NCBI GenBank assembly: GCA_003290165.1
Contig: QNQO01000673.1
Span: 496,001 to 560,000, forward strand
Direction of reading: 5' to 3'
Length of the DNA stretch: 64,000 bases
Source of the DNA: Berberis thunbergii
Lineage: Eukaryota; Streptophyta; Magnoliopsida; Ranunculales; Berberidaceae
The notes under the pieces were generated by a model. The model was not told the DNA's origin. It did not search any database and saw only the letters and a list, made by a program, of their open reading frames with translations. The translations under genes and the position numbers were made by a program. Shown in pieces: positions 46,534 through 58,305 of this stretch (position 1 is the stretch's first letter; every line of letters starts with the position of its first letter).

Positions 46534-47682
46534 TTTAGTGTTCAGTGTGCTGGTCATGAGTTCATTTGACTTTTGACCAAGTCCAACATTCTTCACGATC
46601 TCCTACAACGAGCCTACACGACTGTATCTTTACACAATCTTATTTCTTGGACTTTAATAACTCTAGCTAACCTGCCGGCCCTTATCCACCATTGGATTGT
46701 CTCCCCTCTTTATGTGGGCCCAAGTTGAGCTGTTTTACCATTAAAGAAATCACCACGTGGTTTGACCGGATTGGCAGTGACATTACCGATTGTGACGTAA
46801 GTTACAAGTTTCAATTTCCTTCAATTTTAAGCCACCGTATCCATAGATTGGTATTAAAATTTTGTTATATACCTAATTTTTTTTTTGTAACAAATAGTTT
46901 GCAATCATGTGAGACTGACTTTTTGTGTAATATATAAGAGTTTAAAATTGTTTAAATTATATTGAAAACTTTAAAATTACAATTAAATTTTTTTTTTTAC
47001 TTTTTTCTATATTTCACGAAATATTTTTTAAAATTATCTTACCAAAATTACTTTAAAATATAAAATCACAATCCTTTGCAAAACCAACAACTTAACTAGC
47101 ATGTGCAATCCTCTAAAACCTAAAACCAAGTTCCGAAGGTTATATTAATCTAAACTTAATATCAACCTACAAACTAATGTGCTTATTGCTTGCCATGATA
47201 AAACAAACTCCTATGATTTGTACATAAACGAGATGGATTATTGTCTTTGTCAACATATATAAGATGGCGATATTAAGTTAATCTCAAATTGAATCTAGCT
47301 AGGGTTTGACTTAAAACACTTGTAGGTTGTGTTTAGCCTATATGATCTCCACTTGTGTGATTATTAAGCTTGATTTGCCGTTTTAATGCCTTTAATTATG
47401 GTGAAGATAACATAATATATTGCTAAACTCTTTGATGTTGACTTATGTGAGCTTAAAAGTTTTATTCTGATTCTGATTTGGGTGATGCAACTTGACTTGT
47501 ATACTTTGTTTGGTTCTGTTGTTTGAAGAGCACTACTATAGTGTTTAGTGGTATGCCTGGTGTCATCAGGCACCGTCTATTTATTGCATGATATGTAATA
47601 ATACACATCTCGAAGCAAATGAATGATGTCTGATGGTCACCAGACACCCTAGATTTTCCCTTGTTTGAAATATGATTGGAAG
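46288..47682. other. AT-rich DNA with no recognised gene
   Basis: Several A- and T-tracts and short frames only; nothing recognised. Confidence 0.6.
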
Positions 47683-47692
47683 TAGAAATTTT

Positions 47693-47834
47693 AGCCAGCC
47701 CGACCTCTCTGCCTGTGGTGGGCAATTTTACATTTTTTGTCTCTTCTCTTTAAAACACAACCACAAACACTTTTTGGAGGAGAGACAAAAATGTAAAATT
47801 TGCCCACCAAGAGAGCAAACCAGGCCGGGCGGAC
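47693..47834. mobile_element. Foldback MITE, Mutator-like candidate
   Basis: The left arm (AGCCAGCCCGACCT, then GGTGGGCAATTTTACATTTT) is inverted at the right end (AAAATGTAAAATTTGCCCACC, then AGGCCGGGCGGACT). Flanks TAGAAATTTT and TAGAATTTT look like an imperfect 9-10 bp TSD. Confidence 0.65.
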
Positions 47835-48002
47835 TAGAATTTTGGGATTGGAAATAATACCATTTGGAGCAAGCTATTGGGGTTTATAGTACAATTTTAA
47901 TAAACATTATGTTATAGCTGATGATATGGAGGTGCAAATCAATTGTAATAATCATCTTGTTCAATTTTTTCATTTGTGTTTTCGCAATGTTTAAATTCTA
48001 TA

Positions 48003-48200
48003 GGGATGTCCACCAATTGTAGCTCAGTTGGTTGGACATCCACTCTTCTTGTGAGAGGTCGCGGGTTCGAGACTCACCAGTTAGGATTTTGTGAGTTTTC
48101 GCCCGATTATTAGGAGCACATTTGCTCCGCCGTTGATAAGCCTTCGGATATTGAATGCAGCTGCTTAGATGGACTAGATCTTTACAGAAGAGATGAAATC
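48003..48200 (+). mobile_element. tRNA-derived SINE
   Basis: TGTAGCTCAGTTGGTTGG is a pol III A box and GCGGGTTCGAGACTC a B box, about 45 bp apart. Non-tRNA sequence follows instead of a 3' acceptor stem, so this is a SINE rather than a tRNA gene. Tail and TSD are not defined. Confidence 0.72.
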
Positions 48201-48240
48201 TTGGTAGAACAACTCAGTAGTCTCTGGCTACTGCTTATGG

Positions 48241-48545
48241 TGGAATCTCAAGGCGATCAGATGCAACCTTAAAAGTTGGAGGACTAAAATTTGGGATAAG
48301 ACCAATTTATGTATTCAAAATATTTATGCTTTAATTGCTAACATTGATGCTGAGGAAGATATCTGAGACCTGACTGTCGAGGAGAATTCTTGTAGAGTGC
48401 AGCTGCATCAGGAGTGAACAACATTAACCAAACGAGATGGAAAATTTTGGAGGATCATATCTGAGGTCAACTGGGTTTGTCATATGGATCAGAGGTCTAA
48501 ATTTTTTCATAACTTAGCTAACAGACGCAAACTTAAAAAAAAAAA
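48241..48545 (+). pseudogene. LINE ORF2 linker fragment
   Basis: One frame with two TGA stops reads WNLKAIRCNLKSWRTKIWDK, later KRDGKFWRIISEVNW, then DQRSKFFHNLANRRKLK. This is the region between endonuclease and reverse transcriptase in plant L1 elements (W..-LK.WN; SR..WL..GD.NT.FFH). An A-rich run follows at 48536. No RT motif is present. Confidence 0.62.
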
Positions 48546-48549
48546 GAAA

Positions 48550-50240
48550 AGAAAAGTAAAGACTTGAATTTTATACAATTACATCATTTCCAAAGAATGA
48601 AATGTTGTAAGAAATAGAAATATTATCTATACTAGAAAGGTGATTTGTGTTTTGTACATGTTTATGAAAATGATTTGCTACTTATAAACTAACAGATTAA
48701 TTTTTTTGAAAAACAGTGCCACGTGCTTTCATTTTAAAACATAAGCAAATAAAACAAATAGAGTCTTTGATTTGATTTTTGTTTAATCTGAGAAATGGGG
48801 CAACAAATCCTTCATTTACATTAATATCAACTCTGCCGAACAACCTACTAATTTTTGGAGTTCAAGTTTATGTAGCTATAATGGACAACACATACATTTG
48901 ATTTGAGAATTATATGGTAGGGATTGAGAAATGCTCTTTAAATTTTCATCTCAAACATAACATAAAATGAATTATATAGTGGAATTGTTTTATTGGGCTA
49001 TAGTTGATCATTTTAGGAAGTCATGATTTTCATTGCCCGTCAAGGACATTTCCACTACCCCCAAAACTATGTGACATTTTCATATATATTTTTATATTAC
49101 GAAAAAAAAATGTTTACAATTTTGTGAAAGCTCCTTTTAGAGAACCAACATGATTTTAAAGAGTTTTCTAAGTCCCTTACATACTAATTGTAATCCAAAA
49201 AAAAAATTAGATTGTCCCAATGTGGTTCTCGCCAATCTAAATTTGTCAAATGTGTATCATGTTGTCTTAAAGTGTGTCTACTAAAATGGCAAAGTAAGTT
49301 CGTGACATTTGCCAAAGGTGTACCAACTGAGTTGGTAGAGGTGTGGCGGATGGTATTGAAATTGCCCCAATAATTTAATCTGGGAATGGAATTTCCAATT
49401 GTATATTCTAATATGCCTTTTGGATTTCAACTCCCTAAAATTCGGGGAATTTACTTCTTTCTTAATGTAAACTTGGCGATTTGATCCAATGGATGAAAAA
49501 TACTCTTCGAAACTACGACCTTTCTCGTGGAATATCAAATGATAGATATATCATTCAAAATCCTATTGTTTATTAGACTTGAATACCCATATGTATCATA
49601 GTTTTCAAAAGAAATATCTAATAAAAATTAAACTTCGAAATAATAAAAGACATATTTTGGTAAAAGAAATGGATCTCATCAGAAAAACTTGGTTTGACAT
49701 GAAGTAAAGGAAAGAGAGACCGGAAAAGAAAAAATTTAAGATGAAAAAAGAAGAGAGAGATCTTTTGCATGTGCGATTGTTGTCTATACCGCATCACTTT
49801 ACAGTCGCTCGTGCTCCTCAATTACATGATCAGTATTTTCTCTAATTTTATTTCTAGACCAACATAAAATTGATCATACAAACCTAAAATCTTGTTCTTT
49901 TCACTATAACCAATTCAATCAATTTGTTTGTTTAATTAATCAATCAGGATAATAATTAAAAAAAAACCTAGTTTTGATGGCAAATGTGTCATATGATTAT
50001 ACATTTTTTTTGTCAATTATATTTTCTATTCAACCTCAATTTTCATATCATATAATTAAATTTCACATAACCTCCTCCATCTTTATATTTTTCAAAATGA
50101 AGTTTTTACAATAATTTACCACATACGCACACAAAATTTTATTTTGAACTTTAAATTACGTCAACTAGAACTACGCTTGTATTAAAAGTATACATTTATA
50201 TTTTTTTATTATCAGTGATTGTTTGACACCACTGCCCTCT
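48550..50240. other. AT-rich DNA with no recognised gene
   Basis: Only short frames. A pol III A-box-like scrap (CCAACTGAGTTGGTAGAGGTG) near 49323 may be a SINE remnant. Confidence 0.55.
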
Positions 50241-50930
50241 TCTTTTTTTGGACCTACTAAATGACATCACCAATAAAACTTTTTATTTTTTTTTCTCGTC
50301 CCTCCTCCCTCAACGATCTCTTTCCAACAGTAAGCAGGAACTGCCTCACACTGTCGCAACCCATGCTCACCCCACCACGCCCGCCTGTTTTTTTCCCCTC
50401 TTGTTTCATTCTCTCAGTTTTCTTCTGAATGCCTAGATATTTTAGCCTTCTATTTTCTTCTCAACAACAACCAACAAGAGTAGCAGCAATGGCATTGTTG
50501 CCACCGATCACCCCGTTCCGTCACTGCCTCTCATTTTTTCCCTCGTTCGCCCTTGCACCAGTCTTTGCGAGGAGGGGAGCAGGATGGTTGGTTGTAGCAA
50601 CGCTACTGCTGCTATTACAGTCTGCTGTTGACGAGAATAAAAGATAGATAAGATAGGGAAAAAAAGGAAAAAAGGTGGCAGAGGGAGGAAAGAAACGACG
50701 GGAGCAACAACAACACACCGGCTACGGTGGGAGATAAATGATTGTTATTGTTGTTCCAGGGAGAAACCACTGAGAGTAGGAGAGGAGAAGAGAGAAAGAG
50801 TTGGGAATTAAGAGTTTTGAATTTATATTGATGTTGTCAAATAACAAGTGGTGGTGTTATAAAGAAATGTGGAGGATGATGGTGTTAAAGAGGAGAAATG
50901 ATTGTGTCAAGCAGTGGATACCTTTTTAGT
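50241..50930. other. Pyrimidine- then purine-rich stretch, no gene recognised
   Basis: 50250-50560 is C/T-rich and 50640-50800 A/G-rich, which opens frames on both strands without a recognisable product. Confidence 0.5.
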
Positions 50931-51005
50931 TTCATCCAATCTCTCATTACATTAGTAATCGTAGTATTTTAAGTCTCATGGATTTTAAAATATTTCAAAG
51001 GAGTT

Positions 51006-53404
51006 TACAAAATCCACTGAACTTTGATGTATTTTAAGTGACTGGATTTTGTGGAATTTACAGAATCCACTGGATTTTAATGGATTTTTATTATTGGATT
51101 TTCTGAATTTTATAAAGGATTGTTATGGATTTCTATTGATTCTTATAAATTTCTGTAAATTCTTATGAATATGCTATTAATCATAGGAAGTTATGAAATA
51201 ACGTCACCTACATCGACCGCCTCGCCTCCGCCTTAACTACAATGGTCAAATCATGCATGACAGTATGACGTGCAGCTTGGCAATAAAACTGACGCCTCTT
51301 TTTTTTTTGAGGAGGAGGTTCAACAGATTTTCTTTGTAAAAATAAATAAAAAATTTACAAGGCCATTAGCCCCTCATTAAAAAATTAAAAATAATAATAA
51401 TAAATATTTTACAGAGAGTATTAAAAAAATTACATAACAAGAGCTGATCAGGTAATTGTAGTCAACATATGTTGATTCTTGAATATCTTATCATCACATC
51501 AGCAGCAAACAAGAAACCTAAGAAATAAAATACATATAAAATAAAATATTGTAAAATAAAGTACTATTTAATAATAATAAAAAGTTATATAAGAAAAATA
51601 GTAAATAATAGTAATTACAATAAACAAAGAAACATGATTCCATTTATGCTTTGAATTTTAAAAGGGCTCAGACAAGAATTCATTGGGTTCATTCTAATCA
51701 GCAAGGAACCTAATCTCATAAAATAGGTAGTTTTTTACATCAATGCATCCTATTATTTAAAAAAAAAAATAACTACAGGATATGGATTCATCGAGTTGCC
51801 AGTACCAAATTTAATGGAGGGGTTCGTTTCAGCACAAAAATTGGTTCGACATATGGCATGGTTTCTCAAGCTTTTTTGAGACTTTTGTGAGCTTTCTCAT
51901 AAGTTGGAAGAAAAATTTCCATGGAGGAGAGTGCAAAGTACTTTGACCCTTAAACTCGTAGTTGCTTGAATAGAACCAATAGGGTTTTCAAGCATGTGAC
52001 AAATTGATATGAGGAGGTTAAGTATGTAAGTCATGGCTTGTATTCTGTAATACGACATGAGTTCATATGGGGTAGGTTTCAATTTGGAAAATTTATTAGT
52101 AAATTTTCTTTGAACTACTCTTCATCAACTCAACCTCAATCACTCTACTACCACCAAAAGAAAATCTGATGGATGGAGATCAGAAATTAGGATTGCTCAG
52201 AGAACATTTGCAATCAAACCATCAACTTTCGCCTATGTATGTAGTTATGGAATTATATACATCTATCTGAATCTCTTCCGCTTATGAGATGAATGAAATA
52301 ATGTTGAATCAAGAATATTTCCCCGTTTAAACATAGTGTATAGATCAGAAACAAATGAAGATTAGAAACTAAAGTCTCCCTATCGAATTCGACAATGTAA
52401 GCTCATCACAATGAGAATAAGAAAACAAATAATGCATACACAGCTCTGATGTAGAGAACTCATCGTTTGCAATCATCAGAAGTATCGAAGCTTGCTTTGC
52501 CAAACACAATTTCTCATCCGAAAGCTTTTTCAATTGTTTCACTTCCACAACTAAAAGAGCATGATTTTCCCATTATTTTCTCACATCAACCAGTGTACTC
52601 CCTTTGGAAGAGCAATAAAATACATCAAAATGGATCGAAATCAGACAATGGAATCTCCGAAAAATACTTCATACACAAACAAAGCAAATCAGACCTCTTC
52701 TTTTCAATCAAAGTCTTAACCAGATGCCTCTCTTTTCTTATTCTTCACAAAGCAGCCAAGAAGGAGACCAATCTTTGTTCTGTCACTTTCACGCAGCAAC
52801 ACACAAAGCTTTCTTCCTTCACGAATGTCAACCAAGAAAAATAATCGCAACAGAGATTCACCTCCTCTTCAAATGCCCCTTCTTTTTCTTCAATCGCAGC
52901 TAATCTTAACAGGAAGAAAAAATCTGAGCCAGCAGAAGCTCTTTCTTCCCTATCACGCAATCATAAAGAGCTCAATCGCAACAACTCTTCACCTTCACGC
53001 AGCAGCCAGCAAAAAGAATGAGATCGCGGCCCACTCCAGAGCCTTGTTCTTTTCTTCTCCTTTCTGTCACCTCTCTCTCGCAGCAAAGAGAGAAAGATAT
53101 CGCAGAAATTCCAGAGTTTTTTTTGCACAAGAACCAGTAAGTAAAAGTTTCAGTCCCATTGATTATCTATCTCTTTATGCAATTGTAAATAAAATCCTAA
53201 TTTGACTAGTAAGAAATCAACAAGACTAATAACCAAACCACCATATCCATTGCTTTAGAAGATCTTGCAGAAAATCTCATAGAAAGCATTCAAATGGGTT
53301 TGAATGAAACTAGCTTCTGATCTCCATACAAGCAGACAATAACACACATATAATCCATAGCCGCTGAAGAAATCATTCCTACAGACATAAATAGTACCTA
53401 AACA
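51006..53404. repeat. Near-identical repeat, copy 1 (partner 61605-64000)
   Basis: It matches the last 2.4 kb of the window at a constant offset of 10,599-10,600 bp, with only a handful of visible differences (two G-to-A changes near 51290-51303 and 1-bp changes in A or T runs). It contains AT-rich GGATTTTAATGGATTTT repeats, a LINE-like tail near 51300-51370 (minus), and frames with no recognised product. Confidence 0.95.
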
Positions 53405-54780
53405 TGAGAAAAGCAACAAAATGGTAATCAGAGAAACACCATATGAAAAAAAAAAAATGTAACGAACAATCACAGATTATTTATTTATTCATCACAGACC
53501 CAAGAGTAGATTGAAATAAGCAAGAAACAGACAATTGGGGAAGCATAGTTGGTTCCACCACTTAGACTAAAGTAATCGACAAACAATCCAACAAGAGTGA
53601 GGTCGTCATTTACATATCTTCATCACTATTAGCTATTATGTATTATCCACAATCATCTATAGATTATCAACAACAATTAGACCACAATGTCACTTATCTT
53701 CACCTCAATATATTCTTTTTTATTCTCTACAATCAAGCAAGCAGATTAAACACTTGTGATTTCTTCTGAAGCAAAACCCAAACAAGCAAGAACATGTGAA
53801 GCATACAATCAAAACAAATTCTCGCCCACCCAATTTAATATTCCACATAAACAAGCTCACAAAGCAAACAAATTCCCCAAAACAATCACCAAGGAACAGA
53901 GTGAGAAACAACCCCAAACCTTCCTTGCATATCACACATTCACCAAGAACCCAACTATCCTTCCCCTCTACATTCAAACACTAATTCAATACAACCCATT
54001 TTAACAAATCACCCCAAGAAACTCCTCTAAACCTCACAAAATCCACCAAACAAACACACCCAAACAATGAATTCAATTTCCGATTGAAGAACCCCAGACC
54101 AACAATCAATCTTTAATCAAAAACCCATCATGATAATCATCAGTAGAACAATAACCGATCATCAACAACATCAACAATGTATCAAAAGAACAAGAAGATG
54201 AAGAATAAGCAAAACAAAGACAGAATGCAAACCATAACGAAATCCAAGAAAGAAAAACAATGGAAGATTTTTTGGTTTATTTCTTCGCTTTCTCCTCCAC
54301 CTCTGCTTCTCCTCTGTAATCGCTGCTTTTGGGTTTTTTCGACTACTTTTTATTTGTGGTTCTTCTTTGCAGTCGTCCCAACACCATATTTCTCTTTGTT
54401 TTATATCTCTATCAATTTACATGATTGATCATATCAGAGAGAATAACTGAACAGTAGTATGAAATAAGATCCCTAATTGAATGAGAAAGGGAGAGAGTAC
54501 TCACCTTGAGTGTCCATGGGACGAGAATTGTCATCGTCGCCTCGAGTTGGGAGTTAGGGTCCTCTGCTTGCCTATGAGTATCCTCCATTTTCTGGGCTGG
54601 TTCATCGTGATTTCTCTCGGCCACATAGAAGAATTTGGAGTTGAAGGAGACACAGTGTTGGTGGGAGAGAGGGAGCATAGAAATTGAAATTCGAGGGTAA
54701 TAGGCCGGATTTAAAAAGGACTTTGATATTTATATCTTTCACAAATAAATCCTTCAAATTCCATCAAGTCAACAAATCCA
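53405..54780. other. Region of uncertain nature, possibly the body of a DNA transposon
   Basis: It lies between two stretches rich in ATTTTAATGGATT and its complement (50960-51190 and 54720-55015). A minus-strand frame at 54678-54412 has AERNHDEPAQKMEDT and meets a GTGAGT donor near 54500. No transposase is recognised. Confidence 0.3.
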
Positions 54781-54789
54781 TTAAAATCC

Positions 54790-55012
54790 ACTGCTGTTTG
54801 AATACCCCTAGATTTCATTGTATTGTTTAAAATCCATGATTGAATACCCCATGATTTTAATGGATTATAAAACAATAATTTAAAATCTATATTTGAATAT
54901 CCCTAGATTTTATTGTATTGTTTTAAATCCTTAATTGAATACCCCTATATTTTAATGGACTTTAAAATCTTCCAGAGTCTATTAAAATCCATGATTGAAT
55001 ACCCCTGTAATT
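54790..55012. repeat. Array of TTGAATACCCC repeats
   Basis: The motif TTGAATACCCC (one as TTGAATATCCC) recurs five times at 40-65 bp spacing, each followed or preceded by ATTTTATTG or TTTTAATGG. It resembles the subterminal region of a plant TIR transposon. The opposite end is not matched. Confidence 0.6.
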
Positions 55013-55734
55013 TTATATTAAGAACACATTTCCAAAGAATATATCATGCAACAACAATGCATGATTTGTAAATTCATAAATTATGAAAAACATAAAAATT
55101 GTATTTATATTGCAAAGCGTGAATGTGATTTCTACCTTTATGAAAATAACTTATTTTTTAGTTCATATCAAGGATTGTGATTTCATTTTTCAAGTTAACT
55201 TCGGTCCCTGATATTAAGAAATATTTTGTGATATATATATATTGTAAAATAAGCATAAATTTTTTTATTGTAATTTTGAATTTAACAATATAAATTATGC
55301 ATTTTAAACTGTTAAATATGACATAAAAAATCTCTTGCGAGTCATAGTGTCATACGAATTACATATTAAATAAGAATCATGCACATAACAAAATTTTGAT
55401 ATTAAATAACATTGTAGTATGTTAAAATATATGGAGATTGAAATATATTTTTTCCTCAGGAGAATTTCTTTGAGAAAAAATTAAATATTTAAGAAATCAA
55501 AAGATATTTCGGTAACTCCAAAACATAAATATGTTGTGAAATTTTGACATATTTCAAGAAAGCACATTCCTTCGTTAATATTAACTAAATTATATGATTT
55601 TTAGGAAGGAAAAAAAAAAAACACCCCTTATCATAAAACGTGAAAGAGTAGGCATAACTTACGTATAGATTTTTGTTTTAAATGAATAATTTATTCTAGG
55701 CGAAGAGAAAACAATTGTTGTACATTTATTACAT

Positions 55735-55815
55735 GGGTTTGTCTAACTGTCGAGGAAACCAGCGAGGAAACTCCACTCCCTCCCTCACGCGTTTCCTCGA
55801 CAACTAGAATTCCCC
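55735..55815. mobile_element. Mutator-like MITE, 81 bp
   Basis: Inverted ends share GGG....TCTA..TGTCGAGGAAAC. The 9-bp TSD TTATTACAT is perfect at 55726-55734 and 55816-55824, the size made by Mutator-like transposases. The arms leave only about 30 bp between them. Confidence 0.85.
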
Positions 55816-56128
55816 TTATTACATTTGTATGACTAAAGATATTGTAAGACTGCCTATTAAATCTCTCAAGTGTTTTGCAATTGGTGATAAACAATGTCTA
55901 TTGCATTTGTCTATGAAATGGAGCACTAGCTGCAACAACATCTCAGCCCATCGGATATATTGTATATGGGCTTTATCATCTAGGTTTTGTTTTCATCATT
56001 CTCTAAGAAATTAAAAATAGTCATCATTCAAAATTAAGAAGTTTGACTTATAATTAGAATTATAACTAAGCATTATATAGTATTTTTATTAATGCGCAAC
56101 CTTAATAAGTGCCTAAACTCGAGTAAAT

Positions 56129-56297
56129 CTACTTAGCCTGGACAGATAACACTGATTAGCGCCTCACAGACTAAAATTCCAGCTTTACCTCTGTCTCCAT
56201 GCTGGTGGACGTGAATACATGAGTTTGGAGAAGGGTAAAATTGGAATTCTACTTCGTCAGACACTAATTAGTGTTGTCTAGCCAGACTGAGTAGAAT
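56129..56297. mobile_element. Foldback MITE, about 170 bp
   Basis: CTACTTAGCCTGGACAGATA with ACACTGATTAG at the left is inverted at the right as CTAATTAGTGT with CTAGCCAGACTGAGTAG. The arms continue inward (AAAATTCCAGCTTTACC and GGTAAAATTGGAATT). The flanking duplication is poorly defined (CTCGAGTAAAT and CTCGTAAAT). Confidence 0.65.
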
Positions 56298-56299
56298 TC

Positions 56300-57800
56300 T
56301 CGTAAATTCTCACTAAGAAGCCGGTCCTCTAAAAAGCAAAAACCAAATGCTTGGGATGCTAGGGAGCGTTTGGTTTTGCTTGGGATTTGGCTTTGTTGTT
56401 ACTGTCGATTTACTTGAAGTTTTGATAAATCTCTTTTCGTTGCCGCTTGCCATAAGGTAGTTACTTTAGTAGGGTTGAACTTGGACATAAGGTATTTTAT
56501 GTGCATGAGGACAAATTTTGTAAATGATTTGAGGCCCAAAGGAATAATTACTTCAAGTTTGCAACCCCCATAATATTTAGGGAATTGCTACGTATACTCG
56601 ACTATTTGGCTCGATGTCCCAACTTTATCTTTTAGATTTAACTTTTAAAAGTTGCTTAGTGTACCCAACCAAAATTTGTTAATGTTAAAACATACAAAAT
56701 ACGTTACTCATATTGTTGATCGGGGAGTTTGTATAAATGTTTTTTATTGTAATTGTTTGGATGTTGGATTTTTTTTCATGTTTTGAATGCAATTTACGGA
56801 ATTTGATATAATAGTTGCAATAGTTTTGAAATTTATGTATTGATTTATATATTTTTATATTATATATTTTTAATAAATATTGCTTTTGTCAACCCCTGTA
56901 TGGTTAATGAATACAATGAAATTTAACGAATGTGTTATTGAATTTAGTTTTATGGTTTAAATATGATGGTTACTACTTTTCTTTCATTCAATAGCCAATT
57001 AACACTCATAAACGAGAAAATACCAAATGATTTTTATTATACAAAAAAGATAAGTTAGTGTTACATTCATTAAGTTGGTGCATCAAAGTTGAAACATCCC
57101 AAACTACTGGTGCAACCAAGCTAAATTGTCGGGTACACGTAGCAACTCTCAATATTTATTATATTTTTCAATGAATTACCTAAACAAAAAAAGAATTAAA
57201 GGGTTCTAAACATACCCTTATTTTTCCTTATGGAAATCTCTAGACCGAGGGGAACCCCTATCATTGTTTGTCAAAAAAATTTAATAATTTTTAAAACTAA
57301 AAGATTAAATTACGTGTTAATTATACGTGCAAGGTTCTCTACGAAAAAAGTTTGTAATATATAACCCCACCATCGACGGCTTCATTCATGGTCTTTTCAT
57401 TTCTTAATTTATTTTCATGTTTTATTTTACAACGTGTCTAGAGAGTCGGCCCCCTAATACCAGGAGAATGCTAGGGGAGGCTCTCTGGCACGTTTTTAGG
57501 AGAGAGAGAGTGAATGATTGATTCTTTGTACAAATTTTTGGGGATAACAAGAGATGGGTATGAATGACAAGAAATAACAGTAACACTGGCTCCAAATGCA
57601 TTTTTTGTACAGAGACAGAGAACAGAGATTGCCGAAAATGCTGTTTTTCTGTCAGATTCCGGTGACAATCCAGCCTCAGAGTGAATGAATGAGCTACTCA
57701 GTCACAAAAAATGCAAGAAACAACAACCACTTTACTAGCACCAGTAGCTAATGAAGCAATCAACCACAATAACTCTACTACTACTATAGTCCGACTTGAG
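56300..57800. other. AT-rich DNA with no recognised gene
   Basis: Short frames only. Confidence 0.6.
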
Positions 57801-58026
57801 TTTAAAGAGTTTGAACACTTTTTTTTTTTTTTTTTTGGAAAGTGAGATGGGGTTTTTAGGATCCCCAAACGTTATATTAAAAAAGATGATGATAAAGTTT
57901 ACAATCACTCATACGTTCACTCATTTCATCATCTACAAAACAATAAACTTGCTTCAAAGCTTCAACAAAGAACTTAATTGGTTCTAGATTCACTGTCTCC
58001 ATATTAGGGAGTAACCTTGCAAAGTC

Positions 58027-58275
58027 TTATGCTACTAAAGTGGTTACATGATCGATCTGCCATAACTTTTCTTTCTCGTATTTACCAATCAATCCTTTAA
58101 GCATTCTCATGACCTGATTTATTCCTAATGTGGGCCCTAGGATGTATGAGAAGTCATCGTAAAGAATCGAAACACAATGAATCATGATATAGAAACCATT
58201 GAATGCTAGCACTAATCTAGCATCCCTACAAGGTTCTAATAAGCATTGGCATTCTACCTGTATTATCATCATCAA
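58027..58275 (-). pseudogene. Possible LINE RNase H C-terminal remnant
   Basis: An 82-residue frame ends ...KLWQIDHVTTLVA. Its pattern (C..L.P C.....; F.YILGPT; VA.) loosely resembles the C-terminal RNase H-like region of plant LINE ORF2. The match is weak. Confidence 0.3.
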
Positions 58276-58305
58276 TTACCTGAATTTAGGATTTATCTTC
58301 TTGCG

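Noticed and set aside
48003..48090. Possible tRNA gene with A and B boxes
   Set aside because: The pol III boxes are good, but no acceptor stem closes and unrelated sequence follows the B box, so it is called a SINE.
52467..53205. Open frames of about 125 residues on the plus strand, repeated at 63066-63744
   Set aside because: They are repeated only because the DNA is duplicated; composition is low-complexity and no family is recognised.
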